Shown here in pieces: positions 33,365 to 41,812 of a DNA stretch of 64,000 bases. The stretch spans positions 62,001 to 126,000 of the forward strand of contig NZ_JADMSO010000007.1 in NCBI RefSeq assembly GCF_015560805.1, read 5' to 3'. The notes beneath the pieces are model-generated. The model saw only the letters and a program-made list of their open reading frames with translations. It was not told the origin of the DNA and made no database searches. The stretch comes from Mediterraneibacter glycyrrhizinilyticus (GTDB taxonomy: Bacteria; Bacillota; Clostridia; Lachnospirales; Lachnospiraceae). Position 1 is the first letter of the stretch. Every line of letters starts with the position of its first letter. The translations under genes were made by a program, and so were the position numbers.

Positions 33365-33393
33365 TTGAATTTTGTGACCGGAAGTATTATAAT
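33365..33393 (+). promoter_or_regulatory. Promoter of ilvE
   Basis: TTGAAT (33365-33370), 17-base spacer, TATAAT (33388-33393), 88 bases before the ilvE start. Confidence 0.86.
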
Positions 33394-33480
33394 TGGCACA
33401 AACAGATTTGCATACAGGAAGAGGGCGGGGCGGCAGCAGGCATTCCGAGGTTCCGCTTGATGGAAATGGAGGAGATACAG

Positions 33481-34506
33481 ATGCAGAAAAAGGAAATTGA
33501 CTGGGCAAATCTCGGATTCGGTTACATCGTGACGGATCAGAGATTTGTGGCGAATTATAAAGACGGAGCATGGGATGCGGGACATCTGACGGCAGACCCG
33601 AATGTGACGATGAATGAATGTGCGGGCGTGTTGCAGTATGCGCAGACCGTGTTTGAGGGAATGAAAGCATATACAACGGTGAACGGTCAGATTGTAACGT
33701 TCCGTCCGGACTTAAATGCGAAGCGGATGGTAGATTCCGCGAAGCGTCTGGAGATGCCGGCATTTCCGGAGGAACGTTTCTTAGAGGCGGTGACGGAAAC
33801 AGTACGTGCGAATGCGGCGTATGTACCGCCGTACGGCTCCGGGGCTTCTTTATATATCCGCCCGTATATGTTTGGGATCAATCCGGTGATCGGCGTCAAA
33901 CCGGCGGACGAATATCAGTTCCGTGTATTTACGACTCCGGTAGGACCGTATTTCAAGGGGGGCGTGAAGCCTTTGACGATCCGGGTATCGGATTTTGACC
34001 GTGCAGCTCCGCATGGAACCGGTCATATCAAGGCAGGGCTGAATTATGCGATGAGTCTTCATGCAATCGTGAGCGCGCATGCGGCGGGATACGATGAGAA
34101 TTTGTATCTGGATTCCGCGACGAGAACGAAAGTGGAAGAGACCGGCGGCGCCAACTTTATTTTTGTGACAAAGGATCACAAAGTAGTTACGCCGCATTCC
34201 GATACGATCCTCCCGTCGATCACAAGACGTTCCCTGATGTATGTTGCCGAACATTATCTCGGACTGGAAGTGGAAGAGCGGGATGTATATCTGGATGAAG
34301 TGAAAGATTTTGCCGAATGTGGATTGTGCGGAACGGCAGCGGTGATCTCACCGGTCGGAAAGATCGTGGATCACGGTGAAGAAATCTGTTTCCCGAGCGG
34401 AATGGAGAAGATGGGTGAGATCACCAAGAAGCTTTACGATACGCTGACCGGGATCCAGATGGGACAGATCGAAGCTCCGAAAGGCTGGATCCATGTGATC
34501 GAATAA
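33481..34506 (+). CDS. ilvE: Branched-chain amino acid aminotransferase
   Basis: A 341-residue fold-type IV PLP enzyme that makes the final transamination in Val, Leu and Ile synthesis. Visible are the QTVFEGMKAY segment near 55, the arginine-rich RPYMFG, the PLP-lysine region HIKAGLNYAMS near 185, and the ETGGANFIFV and ECGLCGTAAVISPV segments. ATG 33481 is six or seven bases after GGAGGAG; the in-frame TTG/ATG codons at 33457-33460 are upstream of that site. It has its own promoter 70 bases after ilvN and its own terminator. Confidence 0.94.
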   Translation: MQKKEIDWANLGFGYIVTDQRFVANYKDGAWDAGHLTADPNVTMNECAGVLQYAQTVFEGMKAYTTVNGQIVTFRPDLNAKRMVDSAKRLEMPAFPEERFLEAVTETVRANAAYVPPYGSGASLYIRPYMFGINPVIGVKPADEYQFRVFTTPVGPYFKGGVKPLTIRVSDFDRAAPHGTGHIKAGLNYAMSLHAIVSAHAAGYDENLYLDSATRTKVEETGGANFIFVTKDHKVVTPHSDTILPSITRRSLMYVAEHYLGLEVEERDVYLDEVKDFAECGLCGTAAVISPVGKIVDHGEEICFPSGMEKMGEITKKLYDTLTGIQMGQIEAPKGWIHVIE

Positions 34507-34541
34507 AAAGATCGTGTTTCAAATATCGTTTCAGAGGGAGT

Positions 34542-34589
34542 ACTGCAAAAGCAGATGCGAGATCATCGACTTTTGCGGTGCTTCTTTTT
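34542..34589 (+). terminator. Terminator after ilvE
   Basis: ACTGCAAAAG (34542-34551) pairs with CTTTTGCGGT (34570-34579; one wobble) and is followed by a T-rich stretch to 34589. Confidence 0.78.
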
Positions 34590-34594
34590 CTTCC

Positions 34595-34623
34595 TTTACA
34601 AGGAATTTACAAAATGTTATGAT
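34595..34623 (+). promoter_or_regulatory. Promoter of the 34.6-kb operon
   Basis: TTTACA (34595-34600), 17-base spacer, TATGAT (34618-34623) with an upstream TG, 37 bases before the ATG at 34660. Confidence 0.8.
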
Positions 34624-34659
34624 AAACGACAGGGGAATTTTAGCAGGGAGTAGTGATGG

Positions 34660-35874
34660 ATGAAACGGGGAGCGTTTTTACTATATATATTGTCATGCCT
34701 GACCGGCATTTTTTTCTGCTGGAATCTTGCTGCAAAGGAAGTACAGGCGGGGATCGCGTCCGATCAGGCGTTTGAGGGCGTCACTTGGGAAAAGATCCTG
34801 GAAGATGATCTGGAGGGCGCGCAGGGGATCGTGCAGTCGATGTGCGTGACCGATGAATATATCATCTGCATGGAGAATTATGCGGAGGCGACCGGGGAAC
34901 CGGATATCGTGAAAGCTTATTATCGGAACGACACCGATGAGGACGGTAATCCGGTGGAGCGATATGCGCTCGCAAAGCGGGTGCAGGAGACCGATTACGA
35001 ACATGCCAACGGGATGGCGTACAATCCCAATACCAATGAGATCGCAGTGGCACTTTATACGTCGTATGATCCGGCAAACCGGGGATGTATTTATCTGATG
35101 GATGCGGATACATTGCAGTATAAAAGTAAGCTGCAGATTGCGGCGGATTATAATATTCTGGGCATCGATTACGATGAGGAAAATGACCGCTACGTCATTC
35201 AGACGGATGCGGCAGGAGGATACAGTTTTAAGATACTGGACAGTTCATTTCAGGTGATTGAAGATCTGGGACAGTATGCGGGAACCGCAAAGGGAGAGAA
35301 TTTTCAGGATCTTTGCGTCAGCGGCGATTATATCATCAACTTTCCGCTGACATTGAATATGGGGATCGGAGATTATATCAATATGTACTCGATCTCCCGG
35401 AAGACGCTCGTATCGGAATCCCAGCTTGATTTTCAGTTTGAAAATGTTGTGATAGACGAACCGGAGGCGATCGCGGAACTGGAACCCGGAGTTTTTCTGG
35501 CGGCAGTGAACGTACAGTATACGGATGGGCGCAGGACAGTCTGTCTGTATAAAACGATGGTTCCGTATGAATTTGATGTGGGAGCGGAAGACAAGTCGGA
35601 TCGGAATGTGGATAACACGGCTGAAAACGGTTCGGAAAGTGGAAAAGTAAACGACCGGAAACAGGCGGAGGACAAAAAGAAGAGCGGAAGTGCACTGAAA
35701 AATGCACTTCGAGTCGTTTTTTGTGTTCTGTTTGTTCTGCTGGCGGTCTTTGTTCTGTATTCCAGACATGTTGCACTGGAGCGGGAGCGGCAGCGGAAGC
35801 GGGATCGTGCGCGCAGGGAACGTGAACGGATATTCATGGAAGAAATGGCGGATGAGTCTGAGGACAGACTGTAA
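34660..35874 (+). CDS. Membrane-anchored exported protein of unknown function
   Basis: I do not recognise this 404-residue protein. It has an N-terminal signal or anchor (residues 7-25), an external domain of about 270 residues rich in beta-type segments that recalls a seven-bladed propeller (HANGMAYNPNTNEIAVALY, DYNILGIDYDEENDRYVIQT), a low-complexity charged linker (about 308-343), a membrane helix (about 346-366) and a strongly basic Arg/Glu cytoplasmic tail. ATG 34660 is nine bases after GGGAG. It lies 28 bases before an LTA-synthase-like gene, so a role in envelope polymer assembly is possible, but this is inference only. Confidence 0.75.
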   Translation: MKRGAFLLYILSCLTGIFFCWNLAAKEVQAGIASDQAFEGVTWEKILEDDLEGAQGIVQSMCVTDEYIICMENYAEATGEPDIVKAYYRNDTDEDGNPVERYALAKRVQETDYEHANGMAYNPNTNEIAVALYTSYDPANRGCIYLMDADTLQYKSKLQIAADYNILGIDYDEENDRYVIQTDAAGGYSFKILDSSFQVIEDLGQYAGTAKGENFQDLCVSGDYIINFPLTLNMGIGDYINMYSISRKTLVSESQLDFQFENVVIDEPEAIAELEPGVFLAAVNVQYTDGRRTVCLYKTMVPYEFDVGAEDKSDRNVDNTAENGSESGKVNDRKQAEDKKKSGSALKNALRVVFCVLFVLLAVFVLYSRHVALERERQRKRDRARRERERIFMEEMADESEDRL

Positions 35875-35902
35875 GCGATCGGATACATAAAGGAGTAGTA
35901 GC

Positions 35903-37750
35903 GTGGAAAAAATAGGATTACAGCGGATAAAAAAAATCATCCGGGGAATCGGATACGGACTGGAAGCGGTATTTGTGACACTGCTTTGCGGTGTGTCCGT
36001 CTTACTGTGCGGCAGTATTTCCTGGATGTTTGACACATGGAAATATTTGAATATGGATGAATTGATGTACCAGTTGAACGCACCGATCACCGGTACGAAC
36101 GAGGGAATGATCCTGGACTATATCAATGCCTGTATTCCGGCGGTGATCATCGTGATCCTTTTGGTCATCGCAGTTCTTTTCGGAATGAGGAAGAAGAAAG
36201 GGTATCATCTTGTGTTGGGACTGATCGCGGCGGTATCGGTCCTGACGGCGGGAGGATCTCTGAAATACGCCTGGGATCGTCTGGATATCGGAAATTATTC
36301 GAAGAATCAGAGTACCTATTCTTCTTTTATCGATGACAACTATGTGAGTCCGAACGATGTGGAACTGAAATTTCCGGAGCAAAAGCGGAATCTGATCTAT
36401 ATTTATCTGGAGTCGCTGGAGACAACGTTTACGTCAAAAGAAAACGGCGGAGGGTTTGAAGAAAATACGATCCCGGAACTGACGGCGCTGGCGCAGGAGA
36501 ACGAAGATTTTTCCGGCGAAGATCCTGCGTTGAACGGCGGTTATTCGATGCCGTCCACAACGTGGACCGTGGCGGCGATGTTTGCTCATTCTTCCGGTCT
36601 TCCTCTTGTGCTTCCGGGCGGGGCAAATTCGGAAGTTGCGCAGGACGTGTTTCTCCCGGAAGTGCAGACGATCGGAGATGTGCTGGAGGACGCGGGCTAC
36701 CGGCAGACACTTTTGATCGGATCCGACGCCACATTCGGAAGCCGCAGACAGCTCTATATGGAGCACGGCAATTTTGATATCAAAGATTATAATTATGCGG
36801 TGGAAGCGGGATGGATCCCGGCAGATTATCGTGTATGGTGGGGATATGAGGATGAGAAACTGTTTTCCTTTGCAAAGGAAGAGCTTTTGAACCTCTCACA
36901 GAGCGGAGAGCCGTTTAACCTGACGATGCTGACGGTGGATACGCATTTTGAGGACGGATGGGTCTGCGAATTGTGCCAGAATCAATTTGAAGACGATCAG
37001 TATGCCAATGTGATGGCATGTTCCAGCCATCAGATCAGCGAATTTATCCAATGGATCCGGCAGCAGGATTTCTATGAGAATACGACGATCGTGATCACAG
37101 GGGATCACCCGACGATGGACAGTGATTTCTGCGAGGACGTGCCGGAAGATTATGTGCGGAAAATGTATACGGTGTATATCAATCCGGCGGCGGAGACGGC
37201 AGATCCGTCTTTGAGAAGAGAGTACACGACGTTTGACGATTTTCCGACGACACTTGCGGGGCTTGGTGTGGAGATCGAGGGAAACCGCCTGGGACTGGGA
37301 ACCAATCTGTTCTCGGATGAGATGACGCTGACAGAGTTATACGGAACAGACCGGATGGCACAGGAGCTCCAGAAGAAATCGAAGCTGATGGAAGAATTTG
37401 CAGCAGGGATCGAACCGGAGGAGGAAGAAGTAGTGGAAGAAAATCTGCCGACGGCTCTCGTGACGGTCTACGAATATGATTCTATGAGCGGGCAGCTTCC
37501 GGTGCAGATCTCGGAGATCAACGATGCTGGAAAAGGTATCGGTACGGTCAACGTGGCAGTCTGGACCGAGGAAGACCAGAGCGATCTGCAGTGGATGCAG
37601 GCAGAGCAGCAGGAGGACGGTACGTTCTGGATGAATATCGACGTTCCGGAATTTAACTATAAGACCGGAGAGTACCATATTGATGTTTATCTGGTCGATG
37701 CGGACGGCAACCAGAATATTATCGGAAGTACGATCGGCGTTGTATACTAA
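35903..37750 (+). CDS. LTA synthase-like sulfatase-family membrane protein
   Basis: A 615-residue protein with three membrane segments in the first 120 residues and an external alkaline-phosphatase/sulfatase-fold domain (about 150-480). Its catalytic region is seen in NLIYIYLESLETTF, the threonine-containing YSMPSTTWTVAAMF, LTVDTHFEDG and VITGDHPTMDSD. Such enzymes transfer glycerol phosphate to lipoteichoic acid or related polymers. The C-terminal 90 residues (about 525-615, GIGTVNVAVWTEEDQSD ... YHIDVYLVDADG) look like a GBS_Bsp-like repeat, an unusual extra domain. Start GTG 35903 follows AAAGGAG. Confidence 0.85.
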   Translation: MEKIGLQRIKKIIRGIGYGLEAVFVTLLCGVSVLLCGSISWMFDTWKYLNMDELMYQLNAPITGTNEGMILDYINACIPAVIIVILLVIAVLFGMRKKKGYHLVLGLIAAVSVLTAGGSLKYAWDRLDIGNYSKNQSTYSSFIDDNYVSPNDVELKFPEQKRNLIYIYLESLETTFTSKENGGGFEENTIPELTALAQENEDFSGEDPALNGGYSMPSTTWTVAAMFAHSSGLPLVLPGGANSEVAQDVFLPEVQTIGDVLEDAGYRQTLLIGSDATFGSRRQLYMEHGNFDIKDYNYAVEAGWIPADYRVWWGYEDEKLFSFAKEELLNLSQSGEPFNLTMLTVDTHFEDGWVCELCQNQFEDDQYANVMACSSHQISEFIQWIRQQDFYENTTIVITGDHPTMDSDFCEDVPEDYVRKMYTVYINPAAETADPSLRREYTTFDDFPTTLAGLGVEIEGNRLGLGTNLFSDEMTLTELYGTDRMAQELQKKSKLMEEFAAGIEPEEEEVVEENLPTALVTVYEYDSMSGQLPVQISEINDAGKGIGTVNVAVWTEEDQSDLQWMQAEQQEDGTFWMNIDVPEFNYKTGEYHIDVYLVDADGNQNIIGSTIGVVY

Positions 37751-37774
37751 AAGCAGGAACAGCAGGAGGTGCGT

Positions 37775-38548
37775 ATGGAAGCTTATACGGGATTTGCGGA
37801 AGTATATGATATCTTTATGGACAATGTTCCTTACGAAGAGTGGGGAGCGTATTTGAGCGGGCTGTTAGAAGAGTACGGGATCTGCGACGGGATCGTTGCG
37901 GATCTCGGGTGCGGAACCGGAACGATGACAGAATATCTGGCGGAAAAAGGATATGACATGATCGGGATCGACGCGTCGGAGGAGATGCTCGAGATCGCGC
38001 AGGATAAGAAAGAAAAGTCCGGACATGAAATTCTATATCTTCTGCAGGATATGAGAGAATTTGAACTTTACGGCACGGTGCGGGCGATCGTCAGTATCTG
38101 TGATTCGATCAATTATATTACAGAGCCGGATGATTTAAAGCAGGTATTTCACTGGGCAGACAATTATCTGGATCCGGACGGGGTATTTATCTTTGATTTT
38201 AATACAGAGTATAAATACCGGGAAGTACTAGGGGATCAGACCATCGCGGAGAACCGGGAGACGTGCAGCTTCATATGGGACAATTATTACTATGAGGAAG
38301 AGCGGATCAACGAATATGAACTGAGCCTGTTTATCCGGGAAGAAGAACAAAACCGGGACGGATATGAGATGTACCGCAGATATCGGGAGACTCACTATCA
38401 GCGGGCATATACATTGGTGGAAATGCGGGAACTTCTGGAAGCCGCAGGAATGCGTTTTCTGGCGGCATACGATGCATTTACGAAAGAGGGACCGACCGAT
38501 ACGAGCGAGCGGATTTATGTGATTGCAGGAAAAGGAGAAAGAGCATGA
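37775..38548 (+). CDS. Class I SAM-dependent methyltransferase
   Basis: A 257-residue methyltransferase. Motif I is VADLGCGTGTMTEYLAEKG, with the acidic residue in GIDASEEML, and VSICDSINYI as motif III. The family is abundant and the substrate unknown. ATG 37775 is six bases after AGGAGG (a GTG at 37769 overlaps that site). Its stop shares an ATGA overlap with hslO. Confidence 0.86.
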   Translation: MEAYTGFAEVYDIFMDNVPYEEWGAYLSGLLEEYGICDGIVADLGCGTGTMTEYLAEKGYDMIGIDASEEMLEIAQDKKEKSGHEILYLLQDMREFELYGTVRAIVSICDSINYITEPDDLKQVFHWADNYLDPDGVFIFDFNTEYKYREVLGDQTIAENRETCSFIWDNYYYEEERINEYELSLFIREEEQNRDGYEMYRRYRETHYQRAYTLVEMRELLEAAGMRFLAAYDAFTKEGPTDTSERIYVIAGKGERA

Positions 38549-39420
38549 AAGATTATATTGTAAGAGCAGCGGCAGCAAATGCACAGATCCGTGCATTTGC
38601 CGCATCGACAACAGAACTGGTGGAGGAGGCGCGTTCCCGTCATAATACGAGTCCGGTGGCGACGGCGGCGCTGGGGCGGCTTCTGACCGGCGGCGTGATG
38701 ATGGGAAGCATGATGAAAAATGCCACCGATGTACTGACTTTGCAGATCCAGTGTCAGGGACCGATCGGGGGACTGACCGTGACGGCCGACGCGCAGGGCA
38801 ACGTCAAAGGATATGTCAATGAGCCGGAGGTGATCCTTCCGCCGAAAAACGGCAAACTGGACGTGGGCGGAGCGCTCGGTCTTGGAATCCTCAACGTGAT
38901 CAAGGACATGGGACTGAAAGAACCTTACAGCGGACAGACGATCCTGCAGACCGGGGAAATCGCGGAAGATCTGACGTATTATTTTGCAACATCCGAGCAG
39001 GTTCCGTCCTCGGTAGGATTAGGCGTCCTGATGAACAAAGACAATACCGTACGCTGCGCGGGCGGATTTATCGTACAGGTGATGCCGTTTATCGAGGAAC
39101 CGGTATTGGCGAAGCTGGAAGAAAATATCGCAAAGATCCAGTCCGTGACATCGATGCTGGACGGCGGACATACACCGGAAGAGATGCTCTCTCAGGTGTT
39201 GGAGGGATTGGATATGGAAGTGACCGACACGCTTCCGGCACAGTTTTCCTGTAACTGTTCTAAAGAAAGGATCGAGAAAGTGATCATCAGTGTCGGAAAG
39301 AAAGAGATCCGGTCGATGATCGACGACGGAGAAACGATCGAAGTGAAATGTCATTTCTGTAATACGGCATATCATTTCACAGTAGAAGAATTATCCGAAT
39401 TGCTGAAAAAGAGCAGATAG
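38545..39420 (+). CDS. hslO: Redox-regulated chaperone Hsp33
   Basis: A 291-residue Hsp33. The N-terminal chaperone domain ends in a zinc/redox switch with CNC (C236, C238) and CHFC (C269, C272), the CxC-x30-CxxC pattern. Under oxidative unfolding stress the cysteines release zinc and the chaperone turns on. In an anaerobe it would serve during oxygen exposure. It overlaps the methyltransferase gene by four bases and precedes nadE by 13. Confidence 0.94.
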   Translation: MKDYIVRAAAANAQIRAFAASTTELVEEARSRHNTSPVATAALGRLLTGGVMMGSMMKNATDVLTLQIQCQGPIGGLTVTADAQGNVKGYVNEPEVILPPKNGKLDVGGALGLGILNVIKDMGLKEPYSGQTILQTGEIAEDLTYYFATSEQVPSSVGLGVLMNKDNTVRCAGGFIVQVMPFIEEPVLAKLEENIAKIQSVTSMLDGGHTPEEMLSQVLEGLDMEVTDTLPAQFSCNCSKERIEKVIISVGKKEIRSMIDDGETIEVKCHFCNTAYHFTVEELSELLKKSR

Positions 39421-39433
39421 GCGGTGAAAAAAG

Positions 39434-41350
39434 ATGAGACAGGGATTTGTGAAAGTGGCGGCAGTGACGCCGGATATCCGCGTGGCGGATGTGGAATATA
39501 ATACAAAGCAGATCTGTGCGGCACTGGATGAGGCTGCACAGGAGCGGGCGAAGATCGTTGTATTCCCGGAACTTTGCGTGACGGGTTATACATGCGGAGA
39601 TCTGTTCTCACAGGATGTACTTTTACATGCGGCGGAATGTGCGGTCAAAAAGATCGCGGCATATACAAAAGAAAAAGATATGCTCGTATTTATCGGTACG
39701 CCTCTTCAGGCAGACGGAAAGCTGTATAATACTGCGGCGGCGGTCAATCGTGGGAAGATTCTCGGATTTACGACAAAGACGTTCCTCCCGAACTATGCGG
39801 AATTTTACGAAATGCGGCAGTTTGCGCCGGGACCGGAAGTGTGCAGAGAGATTCTGTTCGATGGGGAAAGCGTGCCGTTCGGACCGCAGATTCTCTTCCA
39901 GGCACGTTCCATAGACAATCTGATCGTAGCGGCAGAAATCTGCGAGGATGTATGGTCTCCGATCCCGCCGAGCATCGAATCTGCGCTGGAAGGAGCGACG
40001 GTCATCGTCAACTGTTCGGCTAGTGACGAGACGATCGGGAAAGACGTGTACCGCCGTGAATTGATCCAGGGACAGTCGGCACGTCTGATCGCAGGATATA
40101 TTTATGCCAATGCCGGAGAGGGAGAATCGACGACGGATCTTGTGTTTGGCGGACATAGTATCATTGCGGAAAACGGAAGTATCTTAAAAGAGGCAAAGCG
40201 ATTCTGTAATCAGGCAATTTATTCGGAAATCGATGTACAAAGAGTCGTCAGAGAACGCCGTCAGAACACGACATTTCGGATGCGGGGAGAGAGAAATCTT
40301 GTCCGCGTGCCGTTTGATCTCAATATCGAGAAGACGGAGCTGACAAGAAGATGTTCCAAATACCCGTTTGTGCCGCCGAACGAACTGCTCCGGGCAAACC
40401 GCTGTGAGGAGATCCTGACGATTCAGGCAATGGGACTGAAAAAACGTCTGGCTCATACTCATGCGTCGAGCGCCGTTGTCGGTATATCGGGAGGATTGGA
40501 TTCTACGTTGGCATTGATCGTGACGGCGCGGGCATTTGATCTTCTTGGACTGGATAAGAAGAATATCCATGCGGTGACAATGCCGTGTTTCGGGACGACA
40601 GACCGGACTTATCAGAATGCATGCAAGATGTCCGTCCAGCTCGGGGCAACGCTTCGGGAAGTGCCGATCGCAGAGGCGGTCAATGTCCATTTCCGGGATA
40701 TCGGACATGATCCGGAAGAGCACAGTGTCACTTATGAAAATGCGCAGGCGAGAGAACGGACGCAGGTGTTGATGGATATTGCCAACGGAATGGGCGGTAT
40801 GGTGATCGGAACCGGAGATCTCTCGGAACTGGCGCTCGGCTGGGCGACTTACAATGGCGATCATATGTCTATGTACGGAGTCAACGCCTCGATCCCGAAG
40901 ACGCTGGTACGTTATCTTGTGAAGCATGCGGCAGATACGACCGAGGATGAAGCGCTGAAAGAGGTTTTGTACGATGTGCTGGATACGCCGGTCAGTCCGG
41001 AACTTCTGCCGCCGAAAGACGGAGATATCGCGCAGAAGACCGAAGACCTTGTGGGACCGTACGAACTTCATGATTTCTTCCTGTATTATCTGCTCCGCTT
41101 TGGCTATGAACCGTCCAAGATCTACCGGCTGGCAAAGCAGACATTTGCAGGCGAATATGACGGAGATACGATCTTGAAGTGGCTCAAGACATTTTGCCGG
41201 AGATTTTTTACCCAGCAGTTTAAACGTTCCTGTCTGCCGGATGGACCGAAAGTCGGAACCGTAGCGCTTTCTCCGCGCGGAGACTGGCGGATGCCGAGTG
41301 ATGCGTGCATGACGGTCTGGATGCAGGATCTGGAACAGATAGAGGAATAA
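39434..41350 (+). CDS. nadE: Glutamine-dependent NAD+ synthetase
   Basis: A 638-residue two-domain enzyme. The N-terminal nitrilase-type glutaminase has the triad E46 (FPELCVTGY), K115 (TKTFLPNYAEF) and C170 (AAEICEDVW); the C-terminal ATP-pyrophosphatase domain has GISGGLDSTLALIV near 352-365. It amidates nicotinic acid adenine dinucleotide to NAD+ using glutamine nitrogen. No terminator is evident after it; a 17-bp palindrome starts six bases past its stop. Confidence 0.95.
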   Translation: MRQGFVKVAAVTPDIRVADVEYNTKQICAALDEAAQERAKIVVFPELCVTGYTCGDLFSQDVLLHAAECAVKKIAAYTKEKDMLVFIGTPLQADGKLYNTAAAVNRGKILGFTTKTFLPNYAEFYEMRQFAPGPEVCREILFDGESVPFGPQILFQARSIDNLIVAAEICEDVWSPIPPSIESALEGATVIVNCSASDETIGKDVYRRELIQGQSARLIAGYIYANAGEGESTTDLVFGGHSIIAENGSILKEAKRFCNQAIYSEIDVQRVVRERRQNTTFRMRGERNLVRVPFDLNIEKTELTRRCSKYPFVPPNELLRANRCEEILTIQAMGLKKRLAHTHASSAVVGISGGLDSTLALIVTARAFDLLGLDKKNIHAVTMPCFGTTDRTYQNACKMSVQLGATLREVPIAEAVNVHFRDIGHDPEEHSVTYENAQARERTQVLMDIANGMGGMVIGTGDLSELALGWATYNGDHMSMYGVNASIPKTLVRYLVKHAADTTEDEALKEVLYDVLDTPVSPELLPPKDGDIAQKTEDLVGPYELHDFFLYYLLRFGYEPSKIYRLAKQTFAGEYDGDTILKWLKTFCRRFFTQQFKRSCLPDGPKVGTVALSPRGDWRMPSDACMTVWMQDLEQIEE

Positions 41351-41355
41351 CATAT

Positions 41356-41372
41356 TCTAAAAATTTTTTAGA
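41356..41372. promoter_or_regulatory. 17-bp palindromic operator candidate, copy 1
   Basis: TCTAAAAATTTTTTAGA: 8-base perfect arms around one T. The identical 17 bases recur at 52074-52090 in the promoter region of the purine-catabolism regulator. The centre lies 82 bp before the -10 box at 41446. Confidence 0.8.
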
Positions 41373-41385
41373 ACTATTCAAAAAT

Positions 41386-41400
41386 CACAAAAATTTTGTG
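41386..41400. repeat. Palindrome CACAAAAATTTTGTG
   Basis: Perfect 7-base arms around one A, centred 29 bp downstream of the 41356-41372 palindrome and before the -35 box. No copy is seen near 52 kb. Confidence 0.5.
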
Positions 41401-41422
41401 AAAAAACTGGCAAAACTGGCAA

Positions 41423-41451
41423 TAGACACAAAAAAATCCGGATGCTATAAT
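41423..41451 (+). promoter_or_regulatory. Promoter of the guanine riboswitch/permease operon
   Basis: TAGACA (41423-41428), 17-base spacer, TATAAT (41446-41451) with an upstream TG (extended -10). Confidence 0.85.
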
Positions 41452-41479
41452 GATGGTAATTTAATAAAGCACTGCTGAC

Positions 41480-41543
41480 TTATGTATATGCTGAGGATTG
41501 GCTCAGTGTTTCTACCAACTACCGTAAAGAGTTGACTACATAA
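41480..41543 (+). promoter_or_regulatory. Purine riboswitch aptamer, guanine type
   Basis: P1 pairs TTATGTA (41480-41486) with TACATAA (41537-41543). P2 pairs CTGAG (41491-41495) with CTCAG (41502-41506) around GATTGG. J2/3 contains the invariant GTTTCTACC (41508-41516). P3 pairs CAACT (41516-41520) with AGTTG (41530-41534) around ACCGTAAAG. GG in L2 and CC in L3 can form the loop-loop contact. The specificity base before U75 is C (41536), which selects guanine or hypoxanthine rather than adenine. L2 is one base shorter than usual. Confidence 0.93.
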
Positions 41544-41566
41544 CCTTGTGTGGTCGCTCTTTTTTT
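41528..41566 (+). terminator. Riboswitch terminator overlapping P3 and P1
   Basis: AGAG (41528-41531) and GACTACA (41534-41540) pair with TGTGGTC (41549-41555) and CTCT (41557-41560), followed by a run of seven T. The left arm is made of the 3' strand of P3, J3/1 and the 3' strand of P1, so ligand-bound aptamer and terminator exclude each other. Confidence 0.85.
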
Positions 41567-41812
41567 GTTGCCAGGCATCCGGTAAAATTATTCTGATGAT
41601 TTCAGGATGCAGAGATCTCCGAGAAAATGTTCCGCGGATGTTTTCGTGTCAGGAGCTGTTCTTACAAAAATCCTCATTCGGATTTTCTGTTGAACCGGCA
41701 CAGGAGCGACGTGTAAAAAGTCGTGGCCGGACTTGTGGAATGCAGTTTTTCAAAATGGAAAACATGCGGCACGGGGAAGCAGAAATTTTTTGAAAGGGAG
41801 GATTATTCTAAA
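41567..41812 (+). other. Long 5' leader between riboswitch and permease gene
   Basis: About 245 bases with no recognisable gene. A short AAAATCC/GGATTTT hairpin near 41665-41685 is the only structure I see. The permease ribosome site AAAGGGAGG is at 41793-41801. Confidence 0.5.
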
